DNA from: Pseudomonas umsongensis
Lineage (GTDB): Bacteria > Pseudomonadota > Gammaproteobacteria > Pseudomonadales > Pseudomonadaceae
Reading direction: 5' to 3'
NCBI RefSeq assembly: GCF_002236105.1
Contig: NZ_NIWU01000003.1
Location: forward strand, 498,501 to 562,500
Length of the DNA: 64,000 nt
Shown: positions 9,353-19,518 of the stretch, in pieces
Layout of the letters: every line of letters begins with the position of its first letter
Numbering within the stretch: position 1 is the first letter of the stretch
Translations under genes and position numbers: made by a program
Notes under the pieces: model-generated
The model's input: only the letters and a program-made list of their open reading frames with translations
Database searches by the model: none
What the model was told of the DNA's origin: nothing

Positions 9353-10348
9353 TTACCGATGGTGAGTGTCGCCAGCCGACCGCTGAAAATGGCGGACCTG
9401 AATCTGGAAACCATTACGTAAGCCTACATAGAGGCTTTCTCCGGGGACGAGCCCCGCAGCGGTGGCCCAACGGGCCAGATCGTCCTGTTCAAACCCCAGC
9501 CAGAGATCACCGCAGGCCTCCTTGGCCCAACTCTGGTTGTGGCTACATAATTCTGTCACCAGCAGGCTGCCGCCCGGTTGCAGCAAATTGGCCATGTGCT
9601 TGAGCGCATCGGCCGGCGCGGCAAAGTGATGCAATACCATGTTCAGTACAACGCAATCGGCCTTGAGACTGACGCCGTTCAGGGCATCGGCCAGTTGCAG
9701 GTTAACGTTAGTCAGCGAATCGCGTTCGCACACCTGGCGTGCCAGTTCGAGCATGGCCTGGCTATTGTCCAGTGCCGTGACCTGAGTGAAGCGGCGCGAC
9801 AGTTCCGGCAGGAATGCACCGTCGCCGGGGCCGACTTCGATCGCCGTGGCAGCGCTGCCGAAGCTCAGCTTGTCGAGCAGGGCCACCACGCTCTCGCGGT
9901 ACTGTGGCAGGCCAGCGATCAAGTCTTGCTGGGCGCGAAATTTCTCGGCGACCCGTGAGAAAAAGTCCTGGCTGGCCGCCTCGCGTTGCTTGTGAACCTG
10001 GGTGATGCGCATTTGCACGTCGACCGGCAAACGCAGGTTATCCACTTCCTCGAGCAATGCCGCGTGCAATTTTCCCCCCGGCAACTCAGTGTGTGGCAGG
10101 GCGCGACGGTAGAAAATCGCATTGCCTTCACGGCGGGTCGCTACCAGATCAGCCTGGGCCAGCACCTTGAGGTGATGGCTCATGCCCGATTGGCCGATGC
10201 CGAAGATCTGCGCCAGTTCCAGTACGCCGAACGAATCGTTGGTCAAAGCGCGCAAGACATTCAGGCGCAAGGGATCGCCGCCGGCCTTGCACAAGGCCGC
10301 CAGCTCATCACAATCGTCCTGGCGAATGGAGGGCGCGCGTAAATTCAT
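9353..10348 (-). CDS. sahR: ArsR-type regulator fused to a SAM/SAH-binding methyltransferase domain (SahR)
   Basis: A 331-residue two-domain protein. Residues about 10-100 form an ArsR winged helix (FGIGQSGMSHHLKVLAQADLV is the recognition region). Residues about 150-320 form a Rossmann methyltransferase fold with AIEVGPGDGAFLPELS as the cofactor loop and MVLHHF further on. No ArsR metal-binding Cys pair is evident. This architecture matches SahR, the S-adenosylhomocysteine-responsive repressor of the methyl cycle known in Proteobacteria; the fused domain is thought to sense ligand rather than methylate. Its position just upstream of metK and downstream of a palindromic site agrees. Start ATG 10348 gives the usual length. 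Confidence 0.88.
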   Translation of the reverse strand: MNLRAPSIRQDDCDELAALCKAGGDPLRLNVLRALTNDSFGVLELAQIFGIGQSGMSHHLKVLAQADLVATRREGNAIFYRRALPHTELPGGKLHAALLEEVDNLRLPVDVQMRITQVHKQREAASQDFFSRVAEKFRAQQDLIAGLPQYRESVVALLDKLSFGSAATAIEVGPGDGAFLPELSRRFTQVTALDNSQAMLELARQVCERDSLTNVNLQLADALNGVSLKADCVVLNMVLHHFAAPADALKHMANLLQPGGSLLVTELCSHNQSWAKEACGDLWLGFEQDDLARWATAAGLVPGESLYVGLRNGFQIQVRHFQRSAGDTHHR

Positions 10349-10385
10349 AGGCCGGCAGTCTAGTCACGCACCGGAAGCACCGCAA

Positions 10386-10415
10386 GATCAATATCAAAAA
10401 GTTTTGATATTGATC
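10386..10415. promoter_or_regulatory. 30-bp palindromic operator, probably for SahR
   Basis: Perfect 14-base arms GATCAATATCAAAA and TTTTGATATTGATC flank a 2-base centre (AG). The site ends 38 bases before the sahR start codon and 206 bases before tkt. Its perfect symmetry and its place in front of an ArsR-type gene support an autoregulatory operator for sahR-metK; that tkt is also affected is only possible. Confidence 0.8.
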
Positions 10416-10620
10416 GATAGATGGCACTTCTCAGGAGCTGCTCAACTCTACAAACCGATAGCGGAAAGGTTTCACCCGCCTAATCCGTCGCCAAGCGTTG
10501 GAAAAACGCCTTCAGATGACTTTCTGTCATTGCCCCGAGGCGTCCGGGTGAGGGAAAATGCTCGCCTTTTTTCCGTTTCATTTTTATCACTCTCGATTCA
10601 GAACCCGCAGGAGAACAGCG

Positions 10621-12618
<1,998 letters not shown>

Positions 12619-12624
12619 GCACAG

Positions 12625-12648
12625 CGCGGCGGTCTAATGACCGCCGCG
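12625..12648 (+). terminator. GC-rich hairpin after tktA
   Basis: A perfect 10-base stem CGCGGCGGTC / GACCGCCGCG with a TAAT loop starts 6 bases after the tktA stop. No T-run follows, so it is a likely but not canonical transcript end. Confidence 0.55.
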
Positions 12649-12652
12649 AACC

Positions 12653-12755
12653 CTTGTAGGAGCGAGCATGCTCGCGATGGTCGTTAACGATAACGCTGGC
12701 TGTCTGGATGAACGCGTTGTCCTGAAGTCCATCGCGAGCATGCTCGCTCCTACAG
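12653..12755. repeat. REP inverted repeat, TGTAGGAGCGAGCATGCTCGCG family, copy 1
   Basis: About 27-base arms (left CTTGTAGGAGCGAGCATGCT..., right its complement) enclose a 48-base spacer. The first 52 bases from 12655 are identical to 15718-15769, including spacer sequence that is not part of the hairpin. Confidence 0.88.
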
Positions 12756-12808
12756 GTGGGGTGTGTTGTTAAAGAGATTTCGTCTGACTGCGTCTATCGA
12801 GAACCCCC

Positions 12809-13864
12809 ATGCCTCAACCGCGTCCCTACAAAGTTGCACTCAACGGCTACGGCCGGATTGGTCGTTGCGTATTGCGTGCGTTGATTGAACGAGGCGATAA
12901 GGCCGGGTTCGAGATTGTCGCGATCAACGATCTGGCCGACATGGCCAGCATCGAATACCTGACACGCTTCGACTCCACCCACGGGCGCTTTCCCGGTGAG
13001 GTCAGGGTCGATGGCGATTGTCTGCATATTAATGGCGACTGCGTGAAGGTCCTGCGCAGTGCTACTCCCGAAGGCATCGATTGGGCGTCGTTGGGCGTCG
13101 ATCTGGTGCTGGAATGCTCCGGCGCTTACCACACCCGCGAAGACGGCCAACGGTTCCTCGACGCTGGCGCTCCGCGCGTATTGTTTTCCCAGCCGATGGC
13201 CAGCGAGGCGGATGTCGACGCCACTATCGTCTACGGCGTGAACCAGGATTGCCTGACGGGCGATGAGTTGCTGGTGTCCAACGCTTCTTGCACGACTAAC
13301 TGCGGCGTGCCGTTGTTGCGATTGCTGGATCAGGCCATCGGGCTCGAGTACGTGTCGATTACCACCATCCATTCGGCAATGAACGACCAGCCAGTGATCG
13401 ACGCCTATCATCACGAAGACCTGCGCCGCACCCGTTCGGCGTTTCAGTCGGTGATTCCGGTGTCCACTGGTCTGGCGCGCGGCATTGAACGCTTGCTGCC
13501 GGAACTTGCCGGGCGAATTCAGGCCAAAGCCGTACGCGTGCCGACGGTTAACGTGTCTTGCCTCGACATCACGATGCAGACCGTGAGCGACACCGACGCC
13601 ACCGAGGTCAACCGGATCCTGCGCGAGGCTGCCACCCGCGGCCCGCTCAAAGGCCTTCTGGCCTACACCGAGTTGCCCCATGCAAGTTGTGATTTCAACC
13701 ACGACCCACATTCGGCGATCGTCGATGCCAGTCAGACTCGAGTTTCCGGCCCAAGGCTGGTGAACATCCTGGCCTGGTTCGACAACGAATGGGGTTTTGC
13801 CAACCGAATGCTGGATGTTGCGGAACACTATCTGCACACAGCCTCAAAAAAACCTGCTCTCTAA
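12809..13864 (+). CDS. epd: D-erythrose-4-phosphate dehydrogenase
   Basis: A 351-residue member of the glyceraldehyde-3-phosphate dehydrogenase family. NAD-binding NGYGRIGRCVLRALIER is at residues about 11-27. The catalytic Cys is in SNASCTTNCGVPLL and the C-terminal WFDNEWGFANRML is typical. The branch with VNVSCLDITMQT and location directly before pgk matches Epd, which oxidises erythrose 4-phosphate to 4-phosphoerythronate for pyridoxal phosphate synthesis. A true GAPDH activity cannot be excluded from sequence alone. It is 26 bases upstream of pgk and very probably co-transcribed. Confidence 0.88.
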   Translation: MPQPRPYKVALNGYGRIGRCVLRALIERGDKAGFEIVAINDLADMASIEYLTRFDSTHGRFPGEVRVDGDCLHINGDCVKVLRSATPEGIDWASLGVDLVLECSGAYHTREDGQRFLDAGAPRVLFSQPMASEADVDATIVYGVNQDCLTGDELLVSNASCTTNCGVPLLRLLDQAIGLEYVSITTIHSAMNDQPVIDAYHHEDLRRTRSAFQSVIPVSTGLARGIERLLPELAGRIQAKAVRVPTVNVSCLDITMQTVSDTDATEVNRILREAATRGPLKGLLAYTELPHASCDFNHDPHSAIVDASQTRVSGPRLVNILAWFDNEWGFANRMLDVAEHYLHTASKKPAL

Positions 13865-13890
13865 GAACAGCTACTCAGGAAATGCGACCC

Positions 13891-15054
13891 ATGACCGTGT
13901 TGAAGATGTCCGACCTCGATCTGCAAGGTAAGCGCGTACTGATTCGCGAAGACCTCAACGTCCCAGTCAAGGACGGTGTAGTCACCAGCGATGCGCGAAT
14001 CCTGGCTTCGCTGCCGACCATCAAGCTGGCCCTGGAAAAAGGCGCGGCCGTGATGGTCTGCTCGCACCTTGGCCGTCCGACCGAAGGCGAATTCTCCGCC
14101 GAGAACAGCCTCAAGCCAGTGGCAGACTACCTGAGCAAGGCTCTGGGCCGCGAAGTGCCGCTGGTGGCTGATTACCTCGACGGCGTCGACGTGAAAGCCG
14201 GCGACATCGTGCTGTTTGAAAACGTGCGCTTCAACAAGGGCGAAAAGAAAAACGCGGACGAGCTGGCCAAGCAGTACGCGGCTCTGTGCGATGTGTTCGT
14301 GATGGACGCCTTCGGCACCGCGCACCGTGCCGAGGGTTCGACCCACGGCGTGGCCAAGTTCGCCAAGGTTGCCGCCGCGGGCCCACTGCTCGCCGCCGAA
14401 CTGGACGCGCTGGGCAAGGCCCTGGGCGCACCGGCCCAGCCGATGGCCGCGATCGTTGCCGGTTCCAAGGTATCGACCAAGCTTGACGTTCTTAACAGCC
14501 TGAGCCAGATCTGCGACCAGCTGATTGTCGGCGGCGGTATCGCTAACACTTTCCTGGCGGCGGCTGGTCACCCGGTCGGCAAATCGCTGTACGAGCCGGA
14601 CCTGCTGGACACCGCCCGCGCCATTGCCGCCAAAGTCAGCGTGCCGCTGCCGGTGGACGTGGTGGTTGCCAAGGAATTCGCTGAAAGCGCGACGGCTACT
14701 GTCAAGTTGATCGCCGATGTTGCCGATGACGACATGATTCTCGATATTGGCCCGCAGACGGCGGCGAACTTCGCCGAACTGCTGAAGTCATCCAAGACTA
14801 TCCTGTGGAACGGTCCGGTTGGCGTGTTTGAATTCGATCAGTTCGGTAACGGCACCAAAGTGCTGGCCCAGGCCATCGCTGACAGCGCCGCATTCTCCAT
14901 TGCTGGCGGCGGCGACACCCTGGCGGCCATCGATAAATATGGCGTTGCCGAGCAAATCTCCTACATTTCTACCGGTGGCGGCGCGTTCCTGGAGTTCGTC
15001 GAAGGCAAGGTGTTGCCAGCCGTTGAAGTCCTGGAAAGCCGGGCCAAGGCCTGA
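13891..15054 (+). CDS. pgk: Phosphoglycerate kinase
   Basis: A 387-residue glycolytic kinase, exactly the family length. The N-terminal substrate site is KRVLIREDLNVPVKDG, CSHLGRPTEGE holds the second phosphate-binding loop, and the C-terminal nucleotide site is AFSIAGGGDTLAAI. The frame is open well into epd, and an ATG at 13882 is too close to AGGAA; ATG 13891 has that site 9 bases away and was chosen. It catalyses transfer of phosphate between 1,3-bisphosphoglycerate and ADP in the cytoplasm. Confidence 0.97.
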   Translation: MTVLKMSDLDLQGKRVLIREDLNVPVKDGVVTSDARILASLPTIKLALEKGAAVMVCSHLGRPTEGEFSAENSLKPVADYLSKALGREVPLVADYLDGVDVKAGDIVLFENVRFNKGEKKNADELAKQYAALCDVFVMDAFGTAHRAEGSTHGVAKFAKVAAAGPLLAAELDALGKALGAPAQPMAAIVAGSKVSTKLDVLNSLSQICDQLIVGGGIANTFLAAAGHPVGKSLYEPDLLDTARAIAAKVSVPLPVDVVVAKEFAESATATVKLIADVADDDMILDIGPQTAANFAELLKSSKTILWNGPVGVFEFDQFGNGTKVLAQAIADSAAFSIAGGGDTLAAIDKYGVAEQISYISTGGGAFLEFVEGKVLPAVEVLESRAKA

Positions 15055-15089
15055 GGGTCGCCCGTTTGACCAGGCAAGGGAGTGTTGAC

Positions 15090-15311
15090 ATGGTCAAGAC
15101 CTTAGCGCTGTTGATCGTAGCGGGATTGCTGGCGGCTTGTGGGAGTAATCCCAAGGCTACGTCGGAACCCGCGCCGTCGGCGCCCCAGAACGGTTGCTAT
15201 CAAGCCGACTGGCAGGCAGAAACCAATCCGGTGCTCAACAAGCGTTCCGGGCCTGATGGCCTGGACAAATACGAGACACAGGCTCCCGCCAAGGAACATG
15301 GTTGTCCTTGA
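15090..15311 (+). CDS. Small lipoprotein of unknown function
   Basis: A 73-residue protein with a lipoprotein signal peptide (KTLALLIVAGLLAAC; lipobox LAAC) and a short, Pro/Ala-rich mature part with two more Cys residues (NGCYQ and HGCP), which could form a disulphide in the periplasm. ATG 15090 is preceded by AAGGGA and gives the signal peptide its proper start; an in-frame codon at 15066 does not. I do not recognise the family. It lies 35 bases after pgk and just before a second small lipoprotein gene. Confidence 0.7.
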   Translation: MVKTLALLIVAGLLAACGSNPKATSEPAPSAPQNGCYQADWQAETNPVLNKRSGPDGLDKYETQAPAKEHGCP

Positions 15312-15367
15312 CGGGTCTGACTCTTTACTCAGCGCTGGCGGTGTCTGCCGTCAGTCGAGGGACATGG

Positions 15368-15700
15368 ATGAAAGGCTTTATCGCCATTACGGCGTTGGTA
15401 TTGCTGGGCGGGTGCGCGAACTGGAACCCGTTCCAGTCGTCCACCCCTGCCGATGACTGGACTACCTGGACCTGCGACAGCCAGGCCAAGGTGGTTTGGC
15501 GCTACACCGACGACAGCCGCCAGGAAGTCGACGTGCGCCTGGGCGGAGCCGATCAGGTTCATCGCCTCAAGCAGGAGCCAGGCGCGTCGGGTTCGCTGTA
15601 CAGCGACAACATGCTGGCGTTTCACATGAAAGGTGAGGAAGGCCTGGTTTACTGGGTCGCCACCAATGATTTGATTGGCCGCGGTTGTAAGGCGCAATAA
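15368..15700 (+). CDS. MliC-type lysozyme inhibitor lipoprotein
   Basis: A 110-residue lipoprotein with the signal FIAITALVLLGGC. The mature part follows the pattern of the MliC/PliC domain: WTCDSQAKVVWRYTDD at the start, then the inhibitory loop region ASGSLYSDNMLAFHMKGEEG, and a final Cys (GRGCKAQ) that could pair with WTC. Proteins of this family sit in the outer membrane or periplasm and block c-type lysozymes. The ATG at 15368 begins the signal peptide; the longer reading from 15302 does not look like one. Similarity was judged by eye. Confidence 0.72.
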   Translation: MKGFIAITALVLLGGCANWNPFQSSTPADDWTTWTCDSQAKVVWRYTDDSRQEVDVRLGGADQVHRLKQEPGASGSLYSDNMLAFHMKGEEGLVYWVATNDLIGRGCKAQ

Positions 15701-15715
15701 ACGGACTGTGCTGTA

Positions 15716-15819
15716 CCTGTAGGAGCGAGCATGCTCGCGATGGTCGTTAACGATAACGCTGGCTGTCTGATACCCAGCGGTGCTCCTTCGTTCATCGCGA
15801 GCATGCTCGCTCCTACAGG
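15716..15819. repeat. REP inverted repeat, TGTAGGAGCGAGCATGCTCGCG family, copy 2
   Basis: 27-base arms with a 50-base spacer, downstream of the MliC-like gene. The first 52 bases of the element (15718-15769) are the same as in the copy at 12655-12706; the rest of the spacer differs. Confidence 0.88.
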
Positions 15820-15952
15820 GGCCGGCGTTGAGATTGATGTAACACCGAATTCGCAGCCCGGGACCAACCCCCGATCTGCAATAACTTGAATAGCCGCCGC
15901 CGCTACGGCAGGCTGGCACGATTAACGACCCAAACCGGGAGAGACACACACA

Positions 15953-17017
15953 ATGGCACTTATCAGCATGCGCCAGATGCTGGACCACGCAGCCGAGTTC
16001 GGCTACGGCGTTCCAGCCTTCAACGTCAACAACCTTGAGCAGATGCGCGCCATCATGGAAGCCGCTGACAAGACTGACTCCCCGGTGATCGTCCAGGCTT
16101 CGGCCGGTGCTCGCAAATACGCCGGCGCACCGTTCCTGCGTCACCTGATCCTGGCGGCCATCGAAGAATTCCCGCACATCCCGGTGTGCATGCACCAGGA
16201 TCACGGCACCAGCCCTGACGTCTGCCAGCGTTCCATCCAACTGGGCTTCAGCTCGGTGATGATGGATGGCTCCCTTGGCGAAGACGGCAAGACCCCGACC
16301 GACTACGACTACAACGTACGCGTTACTCAACAAACCGTGGCCATGGCTCACGCCTGCGGCGTCTCGGTAGAAGGCGAGCTGGGCTGCCTGGGTTCGCTGG
16401 AAACCGGCATGGCCGGTGAAGAAGACGGTATTGGCGCCGAAGGCGTTCTGGACCACAGCCAGATGCTGACCGACCCGGAAGAAGCCGCTGACTTCGTCAA
16501 GCGCACCCAGGTCGATGCCCTGGCCATCGCCATCGGCACCAGCCACGGCGCCTACAAGTTCACCAAACCGCCTACCGGCGATGTATTGGCGATCGACCGC
16601 ATCAAAGAGATCCACAAGCGCATTCCGAACACTCACTTGGTGATGCACGGCTCGTCTTCGGTTCCGCAAGAGTGGCTGGCGATCATCAACCAGTACGGCG
16701 GCGACATTAAAGAGACCTACGGCGTACCGGTTGAGGAAATCGTCGAAGGCATCAAGCACGGCGTGCGCAAGGTCAATATCGACACCGACCTGCGCCTGGC
16801 GTCCACCGGTGCGATGCGTCGCCTGATGGCCACCAACCCGAGCGAATTCGACCCGCGTAAATTCTTCGGCGCCACTGTGACTGCCATGCGCGACGTGTGC
16901 ATCGCCCGTTACGAAGCCTTCGGTACCGCAGGCAACGCTTCGAAGATCAAGCCGATCTCCCTGGAAGGGATGTATCAGCGTTATCTGAAAGGTGAGTTGA
17001 ACGCCAAGGTTAACTAA
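15953..17017 (+). CDS. fba: Fructose-bisphosphate aldolase, class II
   Basis: A 354-residue zinc aldolase that splits fructose 1,6-bisphosphate. Zinc ligands are in CMHQDHGTSPDVC (residues about 81-93), with VEGELGCLGSLE as the second metal segment and LVMHGSSSVPQEW and VRKVNIDTDLRLA as phosphate-binding parts. The length and these motifs fit the so-called Calvin-cycle subtype common in pseudomonads. It is followed by a strong terminator. It is separated from pgk by two lipoprotein genes and a REP element, so it probably has its own promoter in the 250-base gap. Confidence 0.97.
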   Translation: MALISMRQMLDHAAEFGYGVPAFNVNNLEQMRAIMEAADKTDSPVIVQASAGARKYAGAPFLRHLILAAIEEFPHIPVCMHQDHGTSPDVCQRSIQLGFSSVMMDGSLGEDGKTPTDYDYNVRVTQQTVAMAHACGVSVEGELGCLGSLETGMAGEEDGIGAEGVLDHSQMLTDPEEAADFVKRTQVDALAIAIGTSHGAYKFTKPPTGDVLAIDRIKEIHKRIPNTHLVMHGSSSVPQEWLAIINQYGGDIKETYGVPVEEIVEGIKHGVRKVNIDTDLRLASTGAMRRLMATNPSEFDPRKFFGATVTAMRDVCIARYEAFGTAGNASKIKPISLEGMYQRYLKGELNAKVN

Positions 17018-17070
17018 GTCTTCAGTTTGGGAGCGCCTCGCGAGCTTCCGTGAATGACTGGCGGTTGACA

Positions 17071-17107
17071 AAAAATGCCCTTGTCGCAAAGACAAGGGCA
17101 TTTTTTT
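17071..17107 (+). terminator. Rho-independent terminator of fba
   Basis: The stem AAAAATGCCCTTGTC / GACAAGGGCATTTTT with a short GCAAA loop runs into TTTTTTT, 54 bases after the fba stop. Confidence 0.95.
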
Positions 17108-17284
17108 ATGTTCGTTAAAAGTTTCTTGAGATTTCGTAATCTTATATTTCGTAGTTTGTCGGTTGTATATTTTAGTAATTATTAATGTTGTTGAATTTTG
17201 AAATAACCTGTCAAAACTGAGGGTGGGCAAGTTTTTATTTAGTGTTCAGTATCTGGGTTCAATTCAATGTGTGGAGTTTAAAAA

Positions 17285-17740
17285 TTGAACTACTTAAATT
17301 TTGATACTAGTAATAGTAAGAAACACTTTTGGAGCCGTGGAGTGGTTTCACTGGGCCTTCTGGGTGTTATTGCCTTTGCTGGTAATGTAAATGCGGCTGA
17401 TGAAATGTGCCCACAGGTTAGTCAAATCATGGCGCAGTCAATTACTCCGGAGCGCGGTTTTACCTATGCAGCCAATGCCATCAGAGGGGGCTGGAAAGGT
17501 GAGAATCCGGCCGCGACTGAGTCATATCTTGATAAAGTGAAGTTCACCTCGGCAGCCATTCGACAAACTACTGATAACGGTAACCCGGTGTATTTTGTTG
17601 CCTGTGATTACGAGGGCGAAGGTAAGGCAGGTGTGAGGATGTCGCAGCGCTTTCCTGCGCCAGCCAAGCCAGTCGGTAATGACTGGAAAGATAACTTCTG
17701 TTCTGCTGGTGTAAGCCAGTGTGCTTTCAAGTTTGATTGA
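17285..17740 (+). CDS. Exported protein of unknown function in an AT-rich patch
   Basis: A 151-residue protein with a signal peptide cut near VNAADEMCP. The mature part has four Cys residues (EMCPQ, VACDYEG, NFCSAG, SQCAFKF), enough for two disulphides, and an aromatic beta-rich middle. The start is TTG 17285, the first codon after an in-frame stop at 17279, with GTGGAG 8 bases upstream. It resembles small Pseudomonas exported proteins with a GGWKGE-YFVACDYEG layout (DUF3757-like), but this is weak and no function is offered. Base composition is clearly more AT-rich than in the neighbours, and it has its own terminator, suggesting acquisition as a cassette. Confidence 0.7.
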   Translation: MNYLNFDTSNSKKHFWSRGVVSLGLLGVIAFAGNVNAADEMCPQVSQIMAQSITPERGFTYAANAIRGGWKGENPAATESYLDKVKFTSAAIRQTTDNGNPVYFVACDYEGEGKAGVRMSQRFPAPAKPVGNDWKDNFCSAGVSQCAFKFD

Positions 17741-17763
17741 ATGAAAGAATAACTCAAAGTCAG

Positions 17764-17798
17764 CTAAAAGCCTTGATTGTTCAGGCTTTTAGTTGTTT
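17764..17798 (+). terminator. Terminator of the AT-patch exported protein gene
   Basis: A perfect 10-base stem CTAAAAGCCT / AGGCTTTTAG with a 9-base loop is followed by TTGTTT, 24 bases after the stop codon at 17740. Confidence 0.85.
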
Positions 17799-17985
17799 AA
17801 GCTGAAGCTCGAGTCTTGGGGCTACCGATTATCGATCGACCAGGAATTTCGGGTTGGCGGCGCCCCACATCGTGTATACCTCGGCCAGCTACCGGCAGGC
17901 GCTGGCCGTCGATCAGGACGATGCCTTTGCAAGTCGTGTTCACTTATCGTGGTCAATAATTCAGGATGCTGTACGGGGTTCTTTC
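17799..17985. other. Possible gene relic, no intact gene
   Basis: The base composition returns to GC-rich between 17800 and 17950, unlike both flanks. An open frame exists on the plus strand but has no ribosome-binding site and runs antisense into the next gene. On the minus strand the frames are broken by stops, one of them ending in GAANPKFLVDR. It may be a fragment of an unrelated gene left by a rearrangement; nothing can be named. Confidence 0.3.
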
Positions 17986-18366
17986 TCAAAGAGCGGGTTT
18001 TCTGAAAAATTCTATGTCAAGTATGTAGAGCGACTGGGTATGAGGGTCGCTATATACGCGTTTTCCCTTGAGGGATTCATAACGCCGATTGATGGCTTCG
18101 AGGATGAAGTATCCAGAGCGCGCGTTGTGGTCACGAGTGTTTGACCCGGCAAAGTAAATGTCGGTTTGAATGCCGTTCGCATTTCTGAAGCGATAGTCCC
18201 CGACCAGACCGTATTCGATCACGCCAATGCGTAGAGTACCTGTCATGGCGCCGCTTCTGTCCGTGCTGGAAGTGATGTTCAGTTCGTAGGTTGTTCCCGC
18301 TTTATCCGTAGCGTTATAAACGGCAGTGATGCGGCCCAGCATGCTGATGTCTTCCTTGGCACTCAT
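17986..18366 (-). CDS. Protein of unknown function, probably all-beta
   Basis: A 126-residue soluble protein without signal peptide or membrane segment. Alternating hydrophobic stretches such as TTYELNITSS, GTLRIGVIEYGLVGDYRF and GYFILEAINRRYESL suggest a small beta-barrel or sandwich, followed by a basic segment and a final strand LYILDIEFFRK. ATG 18366 has AAGGAA ahead of it; the longer reading from 18423 does not. I do not recognise the family. It lies alone in the AT-richer patch, on the strand opposite to its left neighbour. Confidence 0.6.
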   Translation of the reverse strand: MSAKEDISMLGRITAVYNATDKAGTTYELNITSSTDRSGAMTGTLRIGVIEYGLVGDYRFRNANGIQTDIYFAGSNTRDHNARSGYFILEAINRRYESLKGKRVYSDPHTQSLYILDIEFFRKPAL

Positions 18367-18849
18367 GGAGTCTGTTCCTTGGGGTAATCTGCAGAAGGAA
18401 AACGGTAATGGGTTGCCAGCCAAGAATAATTTGCAGATGGCGAATTTTCACCTGTTATAAATGACAGTTACTTATTCGAATTTATTGTGTTATGTGAATT
18501 TTTAGCAATAAGAACTCCCGTTTGTGCAGAATGCGTCGATTCCCCTTCGAGTTTCACGCCAGTGGCGACTGTAAATGTTAATTCAATCTGTATTTGCTGT
18601 TATTGCGAAATCGTCTATTAGACTGTCATTTTGCACAGGTGATTTTGGAATGGGGTAGCCCTACTCTCGTTTGGGTGAAAAACTTAATCTGCACGAATCG
18701 AAATGAGAGGTGGATATGCGGATTAAACTCGAGCAGCTTTTTGAATAAAATATAATCAAGACAGTCATGGTGGAGATTTATGTTTAAGAGCGTATTTTAT
18801 CCCGAGGTTCATTCCCGCGTGAGCGGAAATGAAACAATGGGAAGTGCTT
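18367..18849. other. AT-rich intergenic region
   Basis: A 483-base gap with long A/T stretches, such as around 18745 (AATAAAATATAATCAAG). It contains the promoter side of the minus-strand unknown gene. A 33-codon open frame at 18780 with GGTGGAG before it overlaps the 3' end of the alginate lyase gene and is probably not a gene. No RNA gene was recognised. Confidence 0.5.
18808..18833 (-). terminator. Hairpin downstream of the alginate lyase gene
   Basis: An 11-base stem with one mismatch (TTCATTCCCGC / GCGGAAATGAA) and a 4-base loop, 16 bases after the lyase stop on the minus strand. There is no T-run, so terminator activity is uncertain. Confidence 0.4.
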
Positions 18850-19518
18850 TTACTTATCGTGATCGATATCGAGTTTGCTGAATGCCACCTTACCGCCCTC
18901 TGTGGTGTATCCCGTGTTGTCCTGCACATACACCCCGGCCTTGAAGTACAGCGGTTTGACTCGCCAGGTCTGGCTGATGTTGGTGTCCCATTGGTAACCC
19001 GCGGCGCTGACCCCCAGCGCGCCGCCAGGACTGAGGTGAATGAGGTAGGAAAACTCCTGGTCCAGTTTCACGCCGGAGGCGACAGTGATTACCCGACCTT
19101 CGTCGTCATCGGGGTGCATGCGTACTTTGGCGACGATGTTGCCGCTCTTAGTGCTGGTCGTATATTGGTACTCGACCTTGACCAGAGGCTTCTGGCTTTG
19201 GTAGGCGTGGATCTGACCAATGACGATCTTTCCAGAGCTCGGCACCTGGTTCACCGCCAGGGTGGCACGCAGGAAGTTGTCGGCATTGGGGTAGTACCAG
19301 TTTTTCAGGGTGCCGTTGCTGTAGGTTTCCCGTAGTTCGGTACGTGGGTATTTGGCATTTTCGGTGCGCGTGCCAGTCACCGGGGTCCAGAAAATCAGTG
19401 TGCCGGTGTCGGAATGGAAGTATTGATCCTTGAAGCCATCTACCAGTTTGGATGTTTCAACGGTGTAGGGCGGGCTGCCGACGGGAACGCTGAGGTTCCA
19501 GGTTGCGAGATCGATCAT
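18850..19518 (-). CDS. Polysaccharide lyase family 7 alginate lyase
   Basis: A 222-residue single-domain lyase. All three conserved PL7 segments are present: RTELRE at residues 59-64, QIH at 102-104 and YFKAGVYVQ at 191-199, giving the catalytic Gln, His and Tyr and the substrate-binding Arg. It cleaves alginate by beta-elimination; QIH suggests activity on polyguluronate or mixed blocks. Size and N-terminus (MIDLATWNLSVPVGSPP) match the P. aeruginosa PA1167 type. No signal peptide is seen from ATG 19518, which has GGAAG in front; a longer frame upstream has no better start. It is divergent from a cyclic-di-GMP protein gene. Confidence 0.93.
   Translation of the reverse strand: MIDLATWNLSVPVGSPPYTVETSKLVDGFKDQYFHSDTGTLIFWTPVTGTRTENAKYPRTELRETYSNGTLKNWYYPNADNFLRATLAVNQVPSSGKIVIGQIHAYQSQKPLVKVEYQYTTSTKSGNIVAKVRMHPDDDEGRVITVASGVKLDQEFSYLIHLSPGGALGVSAAGYQWDTNISQTWRVKPLYFKAGVYVQDNTGYTTEGGKVAFSKLDIDHDK

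Noticed and set aside
15329..17230. 633-codon open frame on the minus strand opposite fba and the MliC-like gene
   Set aside because: It shadows two solid plus-strand genes and crosses the fba terminator and a REP element.
17854..18144. 96-codon plus-strand open frame in the AT-rich patch
   Set aside because: No ribosome-binding site; most of it is antisense to the better-supported minus-strand gene at 17986-18366.
18780..18881. 33-codon frame with a fair ribosome-binding site before the alginate lyase stop
   Set aside because: Very short, overlaps a hairpin and the lyase 3' end on the opposite strand; no sign of a functional peptide.
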